NCBI GenBank assembly: GCA_035532535.1
Contig: DATKQT010000027.1
Span: 1 to 64,000 of the forward strand
DNA from: Palsa-739 sp035532535
GTDB taxonomy: Bacteria; Actinomycetota; Thermoleophilia; Gaiellales; Gaiellaceae
Length of the DNA: 64,000 nt
Direction of reading: 5' to 3'
Part shown: one piece after another, positions 23,632 through 41,479 of the stretch
Layout of the letters: every line of letters begins with the position of its first letter
Numbering within the stretch: the stretch's first letter is position 1
Position numbers and translations under genes: made by a program
Notes under the pieces: generated by a model
Seen by the model: only the letters and a program-made list of their open reading frames with translations
Database searches by the model: none
What the model was told of the DNA's origin: nothing

Positions 23632-24252
23632 ATGGACCGCTTATCAGCCGTCGGCGACCCCGGCCTCCGCTCCGCACTCAGCTTTGTGCGCGGCTCGGAA
23701 GGAGCTGTGACCGCCGACGCGCTCGCGGAGCACGACGGCATCCACCGCAACGTCGCCCGCGGCCGGCTCGAGCGCCTCGCCGCCGCCGGCCTCCTCGAGC
23801 CCTCCTTCTCCCGCCGACGGGGCGGCCCCGGCGCCGGACGCCCGGCGAAGACGTACCGCGCGGCACCTGAGCTGGCCGCGATCGAGTTCCCCGCCCATCA
23901 CTACGAGGATCTCGTCGGACTCCTCGCGGAGGACCGCACGGACCTCCACGACGTCGGTGCCGCCTTCGGCCGCCGACTCGCAAAGGCAGCGGGACTGCGC
24001 CAGGGCCGTAGTCTCGACGAGCTCTGCGCCGGCCTGCGACGGCTGGGCTTCCAGGCCACGCACGAGGACGGCGTCATCGTGACGCCGACGTGCCCGTTGC
24101 GGCCGCTGGTCGCCGCGCGGCCGCGGATCGCAACGCTCGACGAGGGCATGTGGGCGGGGCTCGTCGGCGGCAGAGCCTCGTGCACGGTCGAGGGCTGTCT
24201 CGACCCAACCTCCCCGTGCCGCATCCAGGTCCTGATCCAATCCAGGAGGTGA
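23632..24252 (+). CDS. HTH transcriptional regulator with C-terminal cysteine cluster
   Basis: The 206-residue protein has a winged-helix N-terminus (VTADALAEHDGIHRNVARGRL, about 23-43), a basic wing (RRRGGPGAGRP) and a C-terminal domain. The last 50 residues hold four cysteines (TPTCPL, ASCTVEGC, SPCRI). This order resembles the COG2345 group, which includes the Fe-S regulator SufR. A metal or Fe-S cofactor is therefore plausible. The AT-rich stretch before the ATG holds two CTAAA repeats. The FAD oxidoreductase gene follows at once, so it may be the target. Confidence 0.75.
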   Translation: MDRLSAVGDPGLRSALSFVRGSEGAVTADALAEHDGIHRNVARGRLERLAAAGLLEPSFSRRRGGPGAGRPAKTYRAAPELAAIEFPAHHYEDLVGLLAEDRTDLHDVGAAFGRRLAKAAGLRQGRSLDELCAGLRRLGFQATHEDGVIVTPTCPLRPLVAARPRIATLDEGMWAGLVGGRASCTVEGCLDPTSPCRIQVLIQSRR

Positions 24253-24254
24253 CG

Positions 24255-25385
24255 ATGCGCGCGTACCGGTATCTCGTCGTCGGCGGAGGCATGACCGGCG
24301 ACGCCGTCTGCAACGGCATCCACGACGCCGACCCCGAAGGGTCGATCGGGCTCGTCTGCGAAGAGGCGTTTCCGCCCTACAAGCGTCCGCCGCTGACGAA
24401 GGGCCTGTGGAAGGACGGGGACGAGTCCAAGATCTGGCGGAACGTCGAGGAGCACGGCGCCGACATCGTGCTCGGCCGTCGCATCGTCTCCATCGACCCG
24501 GCAACGCACACGGCCCTCGACGACGCCGGCGACGAATACGCCTACGACCGGATCGTGCTCGCGACCGGCGGCACGCCGCGCCGTCTCGGCGACGACGGTG
24601 ACGTCATCTACTTCCGCACGCTCGCCGACTACCGGCGCGTTCGCGCGCTGAGCGACGAAGGGGCGCGCTTCCTCGTCGTCGGCGGAGGCTTCATCGGCTC
24701 CGAGATCGCTGCCGCGCTCCGCACGCAGGGACGCGACGTGACCATGGTGTTCCCGGAGGAGGGGCTCGGCTGGCGCACGTTTCCGCCGGGGCTCGCGCGC
24801 TTCGTCGCCGACTACTACCGCGAGCGCGGAGTGGACCTCCGGCCGGGCACCACCTTCGAGTCGGCCGAGGGCTTCGACACGGTCGTCGCGGGGCTCGGGA
24901 TCGTCCCGCGCACCGAGCTGGCCGCGGCCGTGGGCCTTCCGGTGGACGACGGCATCGTCGTCGACGTGTATGGCCGCGTCGAGGGGCAGGAGGACGTCTT
25001 CGCCGCCGGGGACGTCGCACGGTTCCCGATGCCGGCGCTCGGACGCAGCGGTCGCGTCGAGCACGAGGATCACGCCAACACGCACGGGCGGCTCGTCGGC
25101 GCGAACGCCGGCGGCGCGAACGAGCGCTACGACCACCTGCCGTTCTTCTACTCCGATCTCTTCGACCTCGGTTACGAGGCGGTCGGCGACCTCGACTCGC
25201 GGCAGGACGCCGTCGAGCTGTGGCTCGAGCCGTACAGGAAAGGAGTCGTCGCGTACGTCGACGGCGACGCGCACCCGCGCGGCTTCCTCCTCTGGAACGT
25301 GTGGGGCAAGGTCGACGCCGCGCGCGACCTCATCCGCGCGGCCGGCCCCATCGACGAGGAGACGCTACGTGGGCTCGCAGGCTGA
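24255..25385 (+). CDS. FAD-dependent pyridine nucleotide-disulfide-type oxidoreductase
   Basis: The 376-residue flavoprotein has the FAD motif VVGGGMTG (8-15), LATGGTPRRL, the NAD(P)H motif VVGGGFIGSE (about 140) and the second FAD motif FAAGDVARFP (about 250). The C-terminal domain (YDHLPFFYSDLFDLGYEAVG) is typical of ferredoxin/rubredoxin reductases and AIF-like enzymes. No redox-active CxxC is present, so it is a reductase of small electron carriers. AGGAGGT at 24244-24250 fixes the ATG. It follows the Cys-rich regulator by 2 nt. Confidence 0.87.
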   Translation: MRAYRYLVVGGGMTGDAVCNGIHDADPEGSIGLVCEEAFPPYKRPPLTKGLWKDGDESKIWRNVEEHGADIVLGRRIVSIDPATHTALDDAGDEYAYDRIVLATGGTPRRLGDDGDVIYFRTLADYRRVRALSDEGARFLVVGGGFIGSEIAAALRTQGRDVTMVFPEEGLGWRTFPPGLARFVADYYRERGVDLRPGTTFESAEGFDTVVAGLGIVPRTELAAAVGLPVDDGIVVDVYGRVEGQEDVFAAGDVARFPMPALGRSGRVEHEDHANTHGRLVGANAGGANERYDHLPFFYSDLFDLGYEAVGDLDSRQDAVELWLEPYRKGVVAYVDGDAHPRGFLLWNVWGKVDAARDLIRAAGPIDEETLRGLAG

Positions 25386-25613
25386 GGTGCGCGCCGCCAT
25401 GTCGCGGTCGCGCTCCGTGATGCCGCCGGCGGAGTGCGTCGTCCAGCGGACGAGCACGCGCCGGTACCGGATATCGATGTCGGGATGGTGGTTCTCGCGT
25501 TCCGCGAGCTCGGCGACGCAGGACACGAATGCGATCGCCGCAGGGAAGCTCTCCAGCTCGTACTCGCGCACGAGCGCACCGTCCTCCTCGCGCCAGCCTT
25601 CCGGCGTGCTCAT
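25365..25613 (-). CDS. phhB: 4a-hydroxytetrahydrobiopterin dehydratase (PCD/DCoH)
   Basis: PCD recycles 4a-hydroxypterin in pterin-dependent hydroxylation and has a moonlighting role in molybdopterin systems. The 82-residue protein has the active-site motif NHHPDIDIRYRRV and the downstream VRWTTHSAGGIT with Asp in ERDRD. Length is close to the usual 95. It converges on the FAD gene with a 21-bp overlap. Its ATG overlaps the ATG of the divergent CDP-alcohol transferase by 2 bp. folE lies close by, giving a pterin context. Confidence 0.9.
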   Translation of the reverse strand: MSTPEGWREEDGALVREYELESFPAAIAFVSCVAELAERENHHPDIDIRYRRVLVRWTTHSAGGITERDRDMAARTSACEPT

Positions 25614-26316
25614 GAAGCTGACTATGCCGGACCGGAAGCAGCGCGCGGGCTTCGACCTCGTCTGCGAGCTCGTCTTCCGTCCGCCGGCGCAGCTCGTCGC
25701 CCGCGTGCTTGCGCCGCTGCGCGTTCCGCCGCCCGCCGTCGTGCTCGTGGGCGCTGCGACGGGTTTCGCCGCGGCCGCGGAGGTCGGCCGTCACGCGTTC
25801 CTTGCCGGTGCGCTGCTCTTGCAGCTGAAGACGCTGCTCGACAACGCGGACGGCCAGCTTGCGCGCCGGACAGGGCAGATCACGAGTTTCGGTCGCTATC
25901 TCGACTCCGAGTCGGACTTGCTCGTCGACGCGGCGGTCTTCGCCGGCCTCGGCGTCTGGATCGGCCCGTGGGTCGCGCTGGCGGGATTCGTCCTGCTGAC
26001 GACGGTGCTGTCGCTCAACTTCAACCTCGAGCGCATCTACCGCGGCGGGCCTGCAGGCCCGGGCGACGGCTCGCTCCTCGCGCGCGTCTACGACGCTGTC
26101 TACAGGCCGCAGGATCGCTTCGCGGAGGCGGTCATCCGCCGGCCGAGTCGTGCCACCGTGTTCGTCGCCTCGAACTTCGGGCTCTCGCCTCAGCTGCTCG
26201 TGCTCGGCGTGTGCCTCGCCATCGGGCATCCGCTGGCCTATCTCGTCGTTCTACTCGGATGCACGGCGGTCCTCGCCGCGCTCATCTCCATCGACCGGGG
26301 GAGACACCCATCGTGA
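25612..26316 (+). CDS. CDP-alcohol phosphatidyltransferase family membrane protein
   Basis: The 234-residue protein has the family motif DG-x2-AR-x8-G-x3-D-x3-D in NADGQLARRTGQITSFGRYL and the DSESD that follows, with about six hydrophobic helices. Such enzymes move a phospho-alcohol from a CDP-linked donor during phospholipid or inositol-lipid synthesis. The substrate cannot be read here. A second family member, PgsA, lies at 43123. Start ATG 25612 is arbitrary over ATG 25624. Its stop overlaps folE as GTGA. Confidence 0.85.
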   Translation: MKLTMPDRKQRAGFDLVCELVFRPPAQLVARVLAPLRVPPPAVVLVGAATGFAAAAEVGRHAFLAGALLLQLKTLLDNADGQLARRTGQITSFGRYLDSESDLLVDAAVFAGLGVWIGPWVALAGFVLLTTVLSLNFNLERIYRGGPAGPGDGSLLARVYDAVYRPQDRFAEAVIRRPSRATVFVASNFGLSPQLLVLGVCLAIGHPLAYLVVLLGCTAVLAALISIDRGRHPS

Positions 26317-26942
26317 ACAACGAACCTGCCGTCGTCCTGCCCTGGCACGGACGCGAGACGTCCGAGCGCCGCATCGCCGACGCCGACTGGGAGCGGCTCG
26401 AGCGTCACGCGGCGGAGATCCTCGCCGCCCTCGGCATGGACCTCGACACGCCCGGCACGCGCGAGACGCCGGCCCGCTTCCTGCGCGCGCTCTACGACGC
26501 GACCGCCGGCTACGACGGCGATCCGAAGCTGCTGACCTCGTTTCCCGCCGAGCATGCAGGCGCACAGTCGGGGCTCATCCTCGAAGGGCCGATCTCCTTC
26601 CACGCACTCTGCGAGCACCACGCGCTTCCGTTCCACGGCGCCGCGCACGTCGCGTACGTCGCCGGCGAGGAAATCATCGGCATCTCGAAGCTCACGCGCA
26701 TCGTGCGGCTGTATGCGCGCCGCTTCACGGTGCAGGAGCGCATGGGGGAGCAGATTGCGGACGCGCTCGTCGACCTCGTTCGTCCCCGCGGCGTCGCGGT
26801 GCACCTCGAGGCGGCGCACCTGTGCACGCAGATGCGAGGGGTGGCCGAAGACGGGTCGCGGACCGCGACGACCTTCTGGCGCGGGGTGTTCAACGAGGAC
26901 GCCGACCTGCGCCGCGAGTTCCTGTTGCAGATCAAGCCCTAG
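26313..26942 (+). CDS. folE: GTP cyclohydrolase I
   Basis: FolE opens GTP to 7,8-dihydroneopterin triphosphate, the first step of folate and pterin synthesis. The 209-residue protein has the zinc site Cys and His in ALCEHHALPFHG (about 105-116), the substrate-binding ISKLTRIVRLYARRF with the following QER, and HLCTQMRG with the last zinc Cys. The first 20 residues differ from the family and are variable. The GTG overlaps the upstream stop, and the stop overlaps the next GTG by one base. Confidence 0.95.
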   Translation: MNNEPAVVLPWHGRETSERRIADADWERLERHAAEILAALGMDLDTPGTRETPARFLRALYDATAGYDGDPKLLTSFPAEHAGAQSGLILEGPISFHALCEHHALPFHGAAHVAYVAGEEIIGISKLTRIVRLYARRFTVQERMGEQIADALVDLVRPRGVAVHLEAAHLCTQMRGVAEDGSRTATTFWRGVFNEDADLRREFLLQIKP

Positions 26943-27640
26943 TGGAGCCGCTCGAGCTCCTGTACGAGCCCGCGGGGCTGCCCACGTTCCCGCTCCCGCA
27001 GGAGCTCGCAGCGCTCTACCCCGGAACGCTCGGCTTCCCAGCCGATTGCGTCTACGCGAACTTCGTGGAGACGATCGACGGCGTCGTCGCGCTTCCCGGC
27101 ATTCCGAGCTCGAACCGTGTGATCGCGGACGCAAGCGATGCCGACCTGTTCGTCATGGCGCTCCTGCGCGCGTGCGCCGACGCGGTGATCGTCGGGTCGC
27201 ACACGCTGCTCGCGTCGCCGAAGAACGTCTGGACGGCGGAGGCTGCATTCCCACCGGCTGCGGGAGAGCTCGCGGAGCTGCGCCGAAGGCTCGAGCTATC
27301 CGAGCGTCCCGACGTGGTCGTGATCACGCGCAGGCCGAAGATCGAGTCGGCCGCGCTGGGCGACCGACTCCACGTTCGCCCGGACGTCGTCGATGCCGTC
27401 GCCGAGCTCCGCGCCCGCGGCTGCCGCCGCATCCTGTGCGAGGGAGGCCCGACGCTCTTCGGGTCGGTGCTCGAAGCCGCTCTCGTGGACGAGCTCTTCC
27501 TGACGGTGTCGCCGCTCTTCGCCGGACGCGGGCTTCCGCTCGTCGGGGGCGTCGAGTTCCTGCCGGACCGACGAATCTCGGCGAGCATCGCAGGCGTCCG
27601 CCGCCACGGCGACCACCTCTTCCTACGTTACGCCATGTAG
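26942..27640 (+). CDS. RibD C-terminal/dihydrofolate-reductase-fold reductase
   Basis: The 232-residue protein has the RibD_C fold signatures: NFVETIDGVVALPG near residues 40-53, ADAVIVGSHTLLASP, RILCEGGPTLFGSVL (NADPH site) and DELFLTVSPLFAGR. The riboflavin deaminase domain is absent. Its coupling to folE suggests reduction of a pterin or pyrimidine, possibly as a dihydrofolate reductase substitute. That function is inference. The GTG at 26942 overlaps the folE TAG by one base. Confidence 0.82.
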   Translation: MEPLELLYEPAGLPTFPLPQELAALYPGTLGFPADCVYANFVETIDGVVALPGIPSSNRVIADASDADLFVMALLRACADAVIVGSHTLLASPKNVWTAEAAFPPAAGELAELRRRLELSERPDVVVITRRPKIESAALGDRLHVRPDVVDAVAELRARGCRRILCEGGPTLFGSVLEAALVDELFLTVSPLFAGRGLPLVGGVEFLPDRRISASIAGVRRHGDHLFLRYAM

Positions 27641-27670
27641 GAGGGGCGCCGAATGAATCGGCGCCTCCTC
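27641..27670. terminator. Bidirectional hairpin between convergent genes
   Basis: A stem of about ten pairs (27643-27652 with 27658-27667, one G-T) and a 5-nt loop lie right after the reductase stop and overlap the stop of the convergent response-regulator gene. It can end transcription in both directions. Confidence 0.6.
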
Positions 27671-28082
27671 AATGGTCGGCATCGCGAGCGACGCCCTGGC
27701 GCTGACGCGCGACGAGGGCCGCGGCGACAACGAGTAGCTCGTCCTCGAGCCGCGCCTTGCGCACGTAGTCGGCCGCGCCGGCAGCGCGGATCTCGAGCAC
27801 GCGCTCTTCGTAGTCGTGACCGCTGATCGCGAGCACGGGCAGCTCCGGGAGGCGCGCGTGCAAGATGCGCGTCGCCTCGACACCGTCGAGGATCGGCATC
27901 TCCACGTCCATCACCACCAGGTCGGGCTGGAGCGTCTCGGCGAGCTCGACCGCCTCGAGCCCGTTGCGCGCGCGGCCGACGACCGCGAAGTCCCCGTGGG
28001 CGTGCAGGACCGCCTCGAGCGCGTCGAGAAATGCCTCATCGTCCTCCGCGACGAGGATCCGATACGGGTGCTCGGGCCCCAA
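27669..28082 (-). CDS. Single-domain response regulator
   Basis: The 137-residue protein is one receiver domain: acidic pair in LVAEDDEAF, phospho-Asp in LVVMDVEMPI (about 59), Thr/Ser position in AISGHD, and Lys in DYVRKARL. There is no output domain. It is the last gene of the operon that starts with the poly-HAMP kinase and begins 13 bp after the hybrid-kinase stop. It is a plausible diffusible phospho-acceptor. Confidence 0.9.
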   Translation of the reverse strand: MGPEHPYRILVAEDDEAFLDALEAVLHAHGDFAVVGRARNGLEAVELAETLQPDLVVMDVEMPILDGVEATRILHARLPELPVLAISGHDYEERVLEIRAAGAADYVRKARLEDELLVVAAALVARQRQGVARDADH

Positions 28083-28095
28083 GAGCGCCGCCAGG

Positions 28096-30477
<2,382 letters not shown>

Positions 30478-30496
30478 GCTGCCTCCGGCTGGTGTT

Positions 30497-37507
<7,011 letters not shown>

Positions 37508-37541
37508 AGCTGCCCCCTGACGAGTTGTTCTGAGCGGACTG

Positions 37542-37570
37542 AGGATAGGCCCAAAGGGTGGGGCTGTCTA
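37542..37570 (-). promoter_or_regulatory. Promoter of the poly-HAMP signalling operon
   Basis: On the reverse strand TAGACA (37565-37570) and TATCCT (37542-37547) are separated by 17 bp. The GTG follows 34 nt later behind AGGGGGC, so this transcript does have a leader and Shine-Dalgarno. Confidence 0.55.
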
Positions 37571-37602
37571 GGCCGTTCGGCCCACCGTTGAAAAGAACCC
37601 TC

Positions 37603-38550
37603 TTATGCGTTGTCGAGCGCCTGGGCGAGGTCGGCCCAGATCGCATCCGGGTCCTCGAGCCCGACGCTGAGCCGGAGGAGGCCGCCGGGGACGCGGTCGC
37701 CTTCCCAGCGATGCCTGCTCTCCATGAGGCTGTGGACGCTGCCGAGTGACGTGGCGTTGGTCACGAGGCGGGTCGACGTCTCGACGCGGCGGGCCGCCCC
37801 GGCGTCGGCGACGTCGAACGAGATGAGGCATCCGAGCCCGGGATAGCGGACGAGGACCACCTTCGGGTGGCCGGCGAGCCGCTCCGCGATCACGGCCGCG
37901 GTCTCGACCTGGCGGCGGACGCGCACTTCGAGCGTCCCGAGGCTGCGGAGCAGGAGGCGGGCCGGCTCAGCCGCTGGCGAGATCCCGGTCAGGCCGCGAA
38001 AGCGACGCAGTGCCTCTGCAGCAGCCGGGTCCCGGCAGACGACCACGCCGAGCAGGACGTCGTCGTGGCCGCCGAGCGCCTTTGTCGCGCTGTGGAGCGC
38101 GTAGTCGGCGCCGTGCTCGAGCGGGCGCAGGCCGACGGGCGTCGCCACGGTCGAGTCGACGACGACGGGTGCCGGATGGGCGGCCGCCGCCTCGAGGTCG
38201 GGCATCGTCAGCATCGGGTTCGCGGGCGCTTCGAGCCAGAGCAGCTGGACGCCGTCCGGCGGCGGCCCCGTCTGGTCGAACTCGACGTGACGCAGGCCCC
38301 ACGGCTCGAGCGTCTCGAACAGGCGGCCCGTGCCGAAATAGGCGCCTTCGGCGAGCGCGATCGTGTCGCCAGGGCGGAGCAGCGACAGCGCGAGGGCCGT
38401 CGCGGCGCCGGTCCCGGAGGGGAAGAGGACCGCGGTTCCGCCGTCGAGCTCGCCGAGCGCCGCCTCGGCCTCGGCGACCGCGGGGTGGTTGTAGCGCGCG
38501 TAGAAGAACTCCCCGACCTCTCCGTTCTCGTACGGCCAGAGGATCTCCAT
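37603..38550 (-). CDS. Cys/Met-metabolism PLP enzyme (cystathionine gamma-synthase type)
   Basis: The 315-residue protein belongs to the cystathionine-lyase/synthase fold. It shows FFYARYNHP near the start, PSGTGAATALALSLL, LWLEAPANPMLTMPD, VVVDSTVATPVGLRP and the PLP lysine in HSATKALGGHDDV. Members are usually about 380-400 residues, so the N-terminus is short and begins close to the substrate loop. The active form is probably a dimer using neighbouring residues. The reaction (gamma-synthase, lyase or sulfhydrylase) cannot be told. It stands before the MFS gene on the same strand. Confidence 0.82.
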   Translation of the reverse strand: MEILWPYENGEVGEFFYARYNHPAVAEAEAALGELDGGTAVLFPSGTGAATALALSLLRPGDTIALAEGAYFGTGRLFETLEPWGLRHVEFDQTGPPPDGVQLLWLEAPANPMLTMPDLEAAAAHPAPVVVDSTVATPVGLRPLEHGADYALHSATKALGGHDDVLLGVVVCRDPAAAEALRRFRGLTGISPAAEPARLLLRSLGTLEVRVRRQVETAAVIAERLAGHPKVVLVRYPGLGCLISFDVADAGAARRVETSTRLVTNATSLGSVHSLMESRHRWEGDRVPGGLLRLSVGLEDPDAIWADLAQALDNA

Positions 38551-38560
38551 GCGCAAGACC

Positions 38561-39790
38561 TTACGCGGGTTGCAGTTCTTCCAACGGCCCCATGCGGGCG
38601 AGCTCGGGGAAGAACCGCGTCCACGAGGCGGCGATGCCGATCATCACGGCGCCGCCGGCGACGACGGCCGCGACGGTGCCGATGAGCGAGGCGACGACCC
38701 CCGACTCGAAGGCGCCGAGCTCGTTCGACGCGCCGATGAAGACCCACTCGACCGCGTTCACGCGGCCCTGGAGCTCCCGCGGCGTGACCACCGCCAGCGT
38801 CGTCGCACGGATGTTCACGCTGATCATGTCGACGAACCCGGCGACGGCGAGCGCCGCGAGCGACAGCGGCAGCCACTTCGACAGACCGAAGACGATCATC
38901 GCGGCGCCGAACGTCGCGATCACCGCGAGCAGCGCCGGGCCCGCTCGCCGGCGGAGCGGGCGGCGCGCGAGCATGACCCCAGCGGCGAGCGCGCCGAGGG
39001 AAGGCGCGGTCCGGAGGGCGCCGAGGCCGATCGGCCCGATGTGCAGGATGCTCCGCGCGAAGACCGGCGCGAGCGCGATCGAGTCGCCGAGCAGCACTGC
39101 GAACAGGTCGAGCGAGATCGCCCCGAGGAGCATGCGCGTCCCGAGGATGAACCGGACGCCCGCGACGAGGCTCTCCCAGTCCGGCGGCGGCTGGTCGGCG
39201 AGCGGCGCGGCGCGTCGCGGCAGCGCGACGATCGCGGCCAGGGCGACGGCGATCAGCGCCGCCGCCACCGCGTACACCGAGACGGGGTCGACGGCGAAGA
39301 TGACGCCGCCGAGCGCCGGGCCCGCGACGATGCCGATCTGCGATGCGACGCTTCGGAGCGCAATCGCTCCCGCGAGCAGCTCGGCAGGAACGATCTCCGG
39401 CGTGAGCGCGCGCGTTGCCGGGCTCCCGACGGCGGACGCCACGCCGGCGATCACGCCGACGCTCAGGAACGGCCACAGCGCGTGCACGTCGGTGACGGTG
39501 ATCGCGAGCAGCACGCCGACTGTCGCGAGCGAGAGCGCGAGCGAGATGGCGGCGATCGTCCGGCGCGAGACGCGGTCCGCGATCTGTCCCGCCGGCAGCG
39601 CGAGGATTGGAAGCGGCACGAACTCGGCGAGACCCACGAGGCCGAGGTCGAGCGGGTTGCGGTGGATGGCGTAGACCTGCCAGCCGATCGCGACCGCGAC
39701 CATCTGCGAGGCGAGGCCGTTCGCGAGCGACGACGTCCACAGGAATGCGAACGCCCGATCCTGGAGCGCCGGAGGAAGCCGTCGTCTCAC
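38561..39790 (-). CDS. MFS transporter, EntS-like exporter
   Basis: The 409-residue protein has about twelve hydrophobic helices. The cytoplasmic loop between helices 2 and 3 has the MFS motif form AGQIADRVSRRTIAA. A middle loop (RRAAPLADQPPPDW) divides the halves. The closest recognisable group is EntS-like drug or siderophore exporters. No cargo gene is nearby. The GTG lies 6 nt after a reverse-strand TAACCT -10 and has no Shine-Dalgarno. The PLP-enzyme gene follows 10 bp after its stop. Confidence 0.88.
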   Translation of the reverse strand: MRRRLPPALQDRAFAFLWTSSLANGLASQMVAVAIGWQVYAIHRNPLDLGLVGLAEFVPLPILALPAGQIADRVSRRTIAAISLALSLATVGVLLAITVTDVHALWPFLSVGVIAGVASAVGSPATRALTPEIVPAELLAGAIALRSVASQIGIVAGPALGGVIFAVDPVSVYAVAAALIAVALAAIVALPRRAAPLADQPPPDWESLVAGVRFILGTRMLLGAISLDLFAVLLGDSIALAPVFARSILHIGPIGLGALRTAPSLGALAAGVMLARRPLRRRAGPALLAVIATFGAAMIVFGLSKWLPLSLAALAVAGFVDMISVNIRATTLAVVTPRELQGRVNAVEWVFIGASNELGAFESGVVASLIGTVAAVVAGGAVMIGIAASWTRFFPELARMGPLEELQPA

Positions 39791-39796
39791 CCGGCC

Positions 39797-39806
39797 AGGT
39801 TAGGCT
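39797..39806. promoter_or_regulatory. Bidirectional -10: MFS gene (reverse) and carboxylase beta (forward)
   Basis: AGGTTAGGCT holds TAACCT on the reverse strand (39797-39802) and TAGGCT on the forward strand (39801-39806), which share the central TA. Each is exactly 6 nt from its start codon (39790 and 39813). Both transcripts should be leaderless. Confidence 0.55.
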
Positions 39807-39812
39807 CCTCGC

Positions 39813-41357
39813 GTGGCGGACCACGAGACAACGGAAGCGAAACTTGCGTGGCTCGAGGAGCTCCGCGCCGAGGCGCTCCACGCCGGCAGCGAGAAGGCCG
39901 TGCAGCGGCGGCGCGACGAGGGCCGCCTCCTCGCGCGCGAGCGGGCGGAGAAGCTGTGCGATCCGGGCTCGTTCGTCGAGCTCGACCGCTACGTGCGCCA
40001 CCGCGAGTCGAACTTCGGGATGATGGAGCGGAGGCCGTACGGCGACGCAGTCGTCACCGGCCACGGGACGGTCTTCGGCCGCAAGGTCTTCGTCTTCTCG
40101 CAGGACTTCACCGTCTTCGGTGGCTCATTGAGCGAGGTGTTCGCGGAGAAGATCTGCAAGGTGATGGATCTGGCCGTGAAGTACGGCTGTCCCATCATCG
40201 GGATCAACGACTCGGGCGGCGCGCGCATCCAGGAGGGCGTTGTCTCGCTCGCGGGCTACGCGGAGATCTTCTGGCGAAACGTGCAGGCATCGGGCGTCAT
40301 CCCGCAGATCAGCCTCGTGATGGGGCCTTGCGCGGGCGGCGCCGTGTACTCGCCCGCGATGACGGACTTCGTGTTCATGGTCGAAGGGTCGTCATACATG
40401 TTCATCACCGGGCCCGACGTGGTGAAGACCGTGACCGGCGAGGAGGTGACATTCGAGGAGCTCGGCGGCGCCGCCACACACGCGACGAAGTCGGGCGTCG
40501 CGCAGTTCACCTCGCCCGACGAGGAGTCATGCCTCGAGGACGCGCGCTATCTCCTCTCGTTCCTGCCGCAGAACAATCGCGAGCGGCCGGCGTTCACGAC
40601 GCCGACCGACCCGCACGAGCGCGCGGACGCCGAGCTCGACACCCTCATCCCCGACAACCCGAACAAGCCGTACGACATGCACGACGTCATCAGGCGCGTC
40701 ATCGACGAGGGCGAGTTCCTCGAGGTGCACGAGCGCTGGGCGGAGAACATCGTCTGCGGCTTCGCGCGCCTCGGAGGGCACGCGGTCGGTGTCGTCGGCA
40801 ACCAGCCGCGCACGCTCGCCGGCGTGCTCGACATCTCGTCGTCGGAGAAGGCGGCGCGCTTCGTCCGCACGTGCGACGCGTTCAACGTCCCGCTCGTCAC
40901 CTTCGTCGACGTGCCCGGCTTCCTCCCGGGAACGGCGCAGGAGTGGGGCGGGATCATCCGTCACGGCGCGAAGCTCCTGTACGCGTACTGCGAGGCGACC
41001 GTGCCGAAGCTCACCGTGATCACGCGCAAGGCGTACGGCGGCGCGTACGACGTCATGAGCTCGAAGCACGTGCGCGCCGACTTCAACTTCGCGTGGCCGA
41101 CCGCCGAGGTGGCGGTGATGGGGCCGGAGGGTGCCGTCAACATCATCTATCGCGACCGCTCGCCGGAGGAGCGCACGGAGCTCATCGCGGACTACAAGGA
41201 GCGCTTCGCGAATCCGTACTCGGCGGCGGAGCGCGGCTACGTCGACGACGTGATCGAGCCGCGGCAAACGAGACCCGTGCTCATCGACGCGCTCGAGACG
41301 GCGCTCACGAAGTCCGAGCCGCGGCCGAGCCGCAAGCACGGCAACATCCCGCTATAG
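39813..41357 (+). CDS. pccB: Acyl-CoA (propionyl/acetyl) carboxylase beta subunit
   Basis: This is the carboxyltransferase that moves CO2 from biotin to an acyl-CoA. The 514-residue protein has the N-terminal carboxyltransferase half (DSGGARIQEGVVSLAGY and GPCAGGAVYSPAMTDF, the oxyanion-hole GG) and the C-terminal half (VDVPGFLPGTAQEWGGIIRH, then ITRKAYGGAYDVM). Length is normal for PccB/AccD5. The GTG has no Shine-Dalgarno and lies 6 nt from a -10. Its partners are the epsilon-like subunit at 42789 and the alpha subunit at 43689. Confidence 0.95.
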   Translation: MADHETTEAKLAWLEELRAEALHAGSEKAVQRRRDEGRLLARERAEKLCDPGSFVELDRYVRHRESNFGMMERRPYGDAVVTGHGTVFGRKVFVFSQDFTVFGGSLSEVFAEKICKVMDLAVKYGCPIIGINDSGGARIQEGVVSLAGYAEIFWRNVQASGVIPQISLVMGPCAGGAVYSPAMTDFVFMVEGSSYMFITGPDVVKTVTGEEVTFEELGGAATHATKSGVAQFTSPDEESCLEDARYLLSFLPQNNRERPAFTTPTDPHERADAELDTLIPDNPNKPYDMHDVIRRVIDEGEFLEVHERWAENIVCGFARLGGHAVGVVGNQPRTLAGVLDISSSEKAARFVRTCDAFNVPLVTFVDVPGFLPGTAQEWGGIIRHGAKLLYAYCEATVPKLTVITRKAYGGAYDVMSSKHVRADFNFAWPTAEVAVMGPEGAVNIIYRDRSPEERTELIADYKERFANPYSAAERGYVDDVIEPRQTRPVLIDALETALTKSEPRPSRKHGNIPL

Positions 41358-41384
41358 GTCACGTCTTCCCGGCACTTTCGTGTG

Positions 41385-41477
41385 GGGGAGTGTCCCCGTA
41401 ACGGCGGCGTGACGGTTTCCGCGCGTGTCACGAGGGCGACGCGACTTTCCGACGCTCTCGTGACGGGGAGTGTCCCC
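41385..41477. repeat. Paired GGGGA-GTG-TCCCC palindromes around a hairpin
   Basis: GGGGAGTGTCCCC occurs at 41385-41397 and 41465-41477, 80 bp apart, and each is a perfect 5-bp inverted repeat with GTG in the middle. Between them a 12-bp stem with one mismatch (41427-41438 with 41453-41464) has a 14-nt loop. CGTGAC at 41408-41413 can also pair with GTCACG at 41427-41432. The block fills the gap between two convergent genes. It may be a REP-like element and may end transcription. Confidence 0.7.
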
Positions 41478-41479
41478 GA

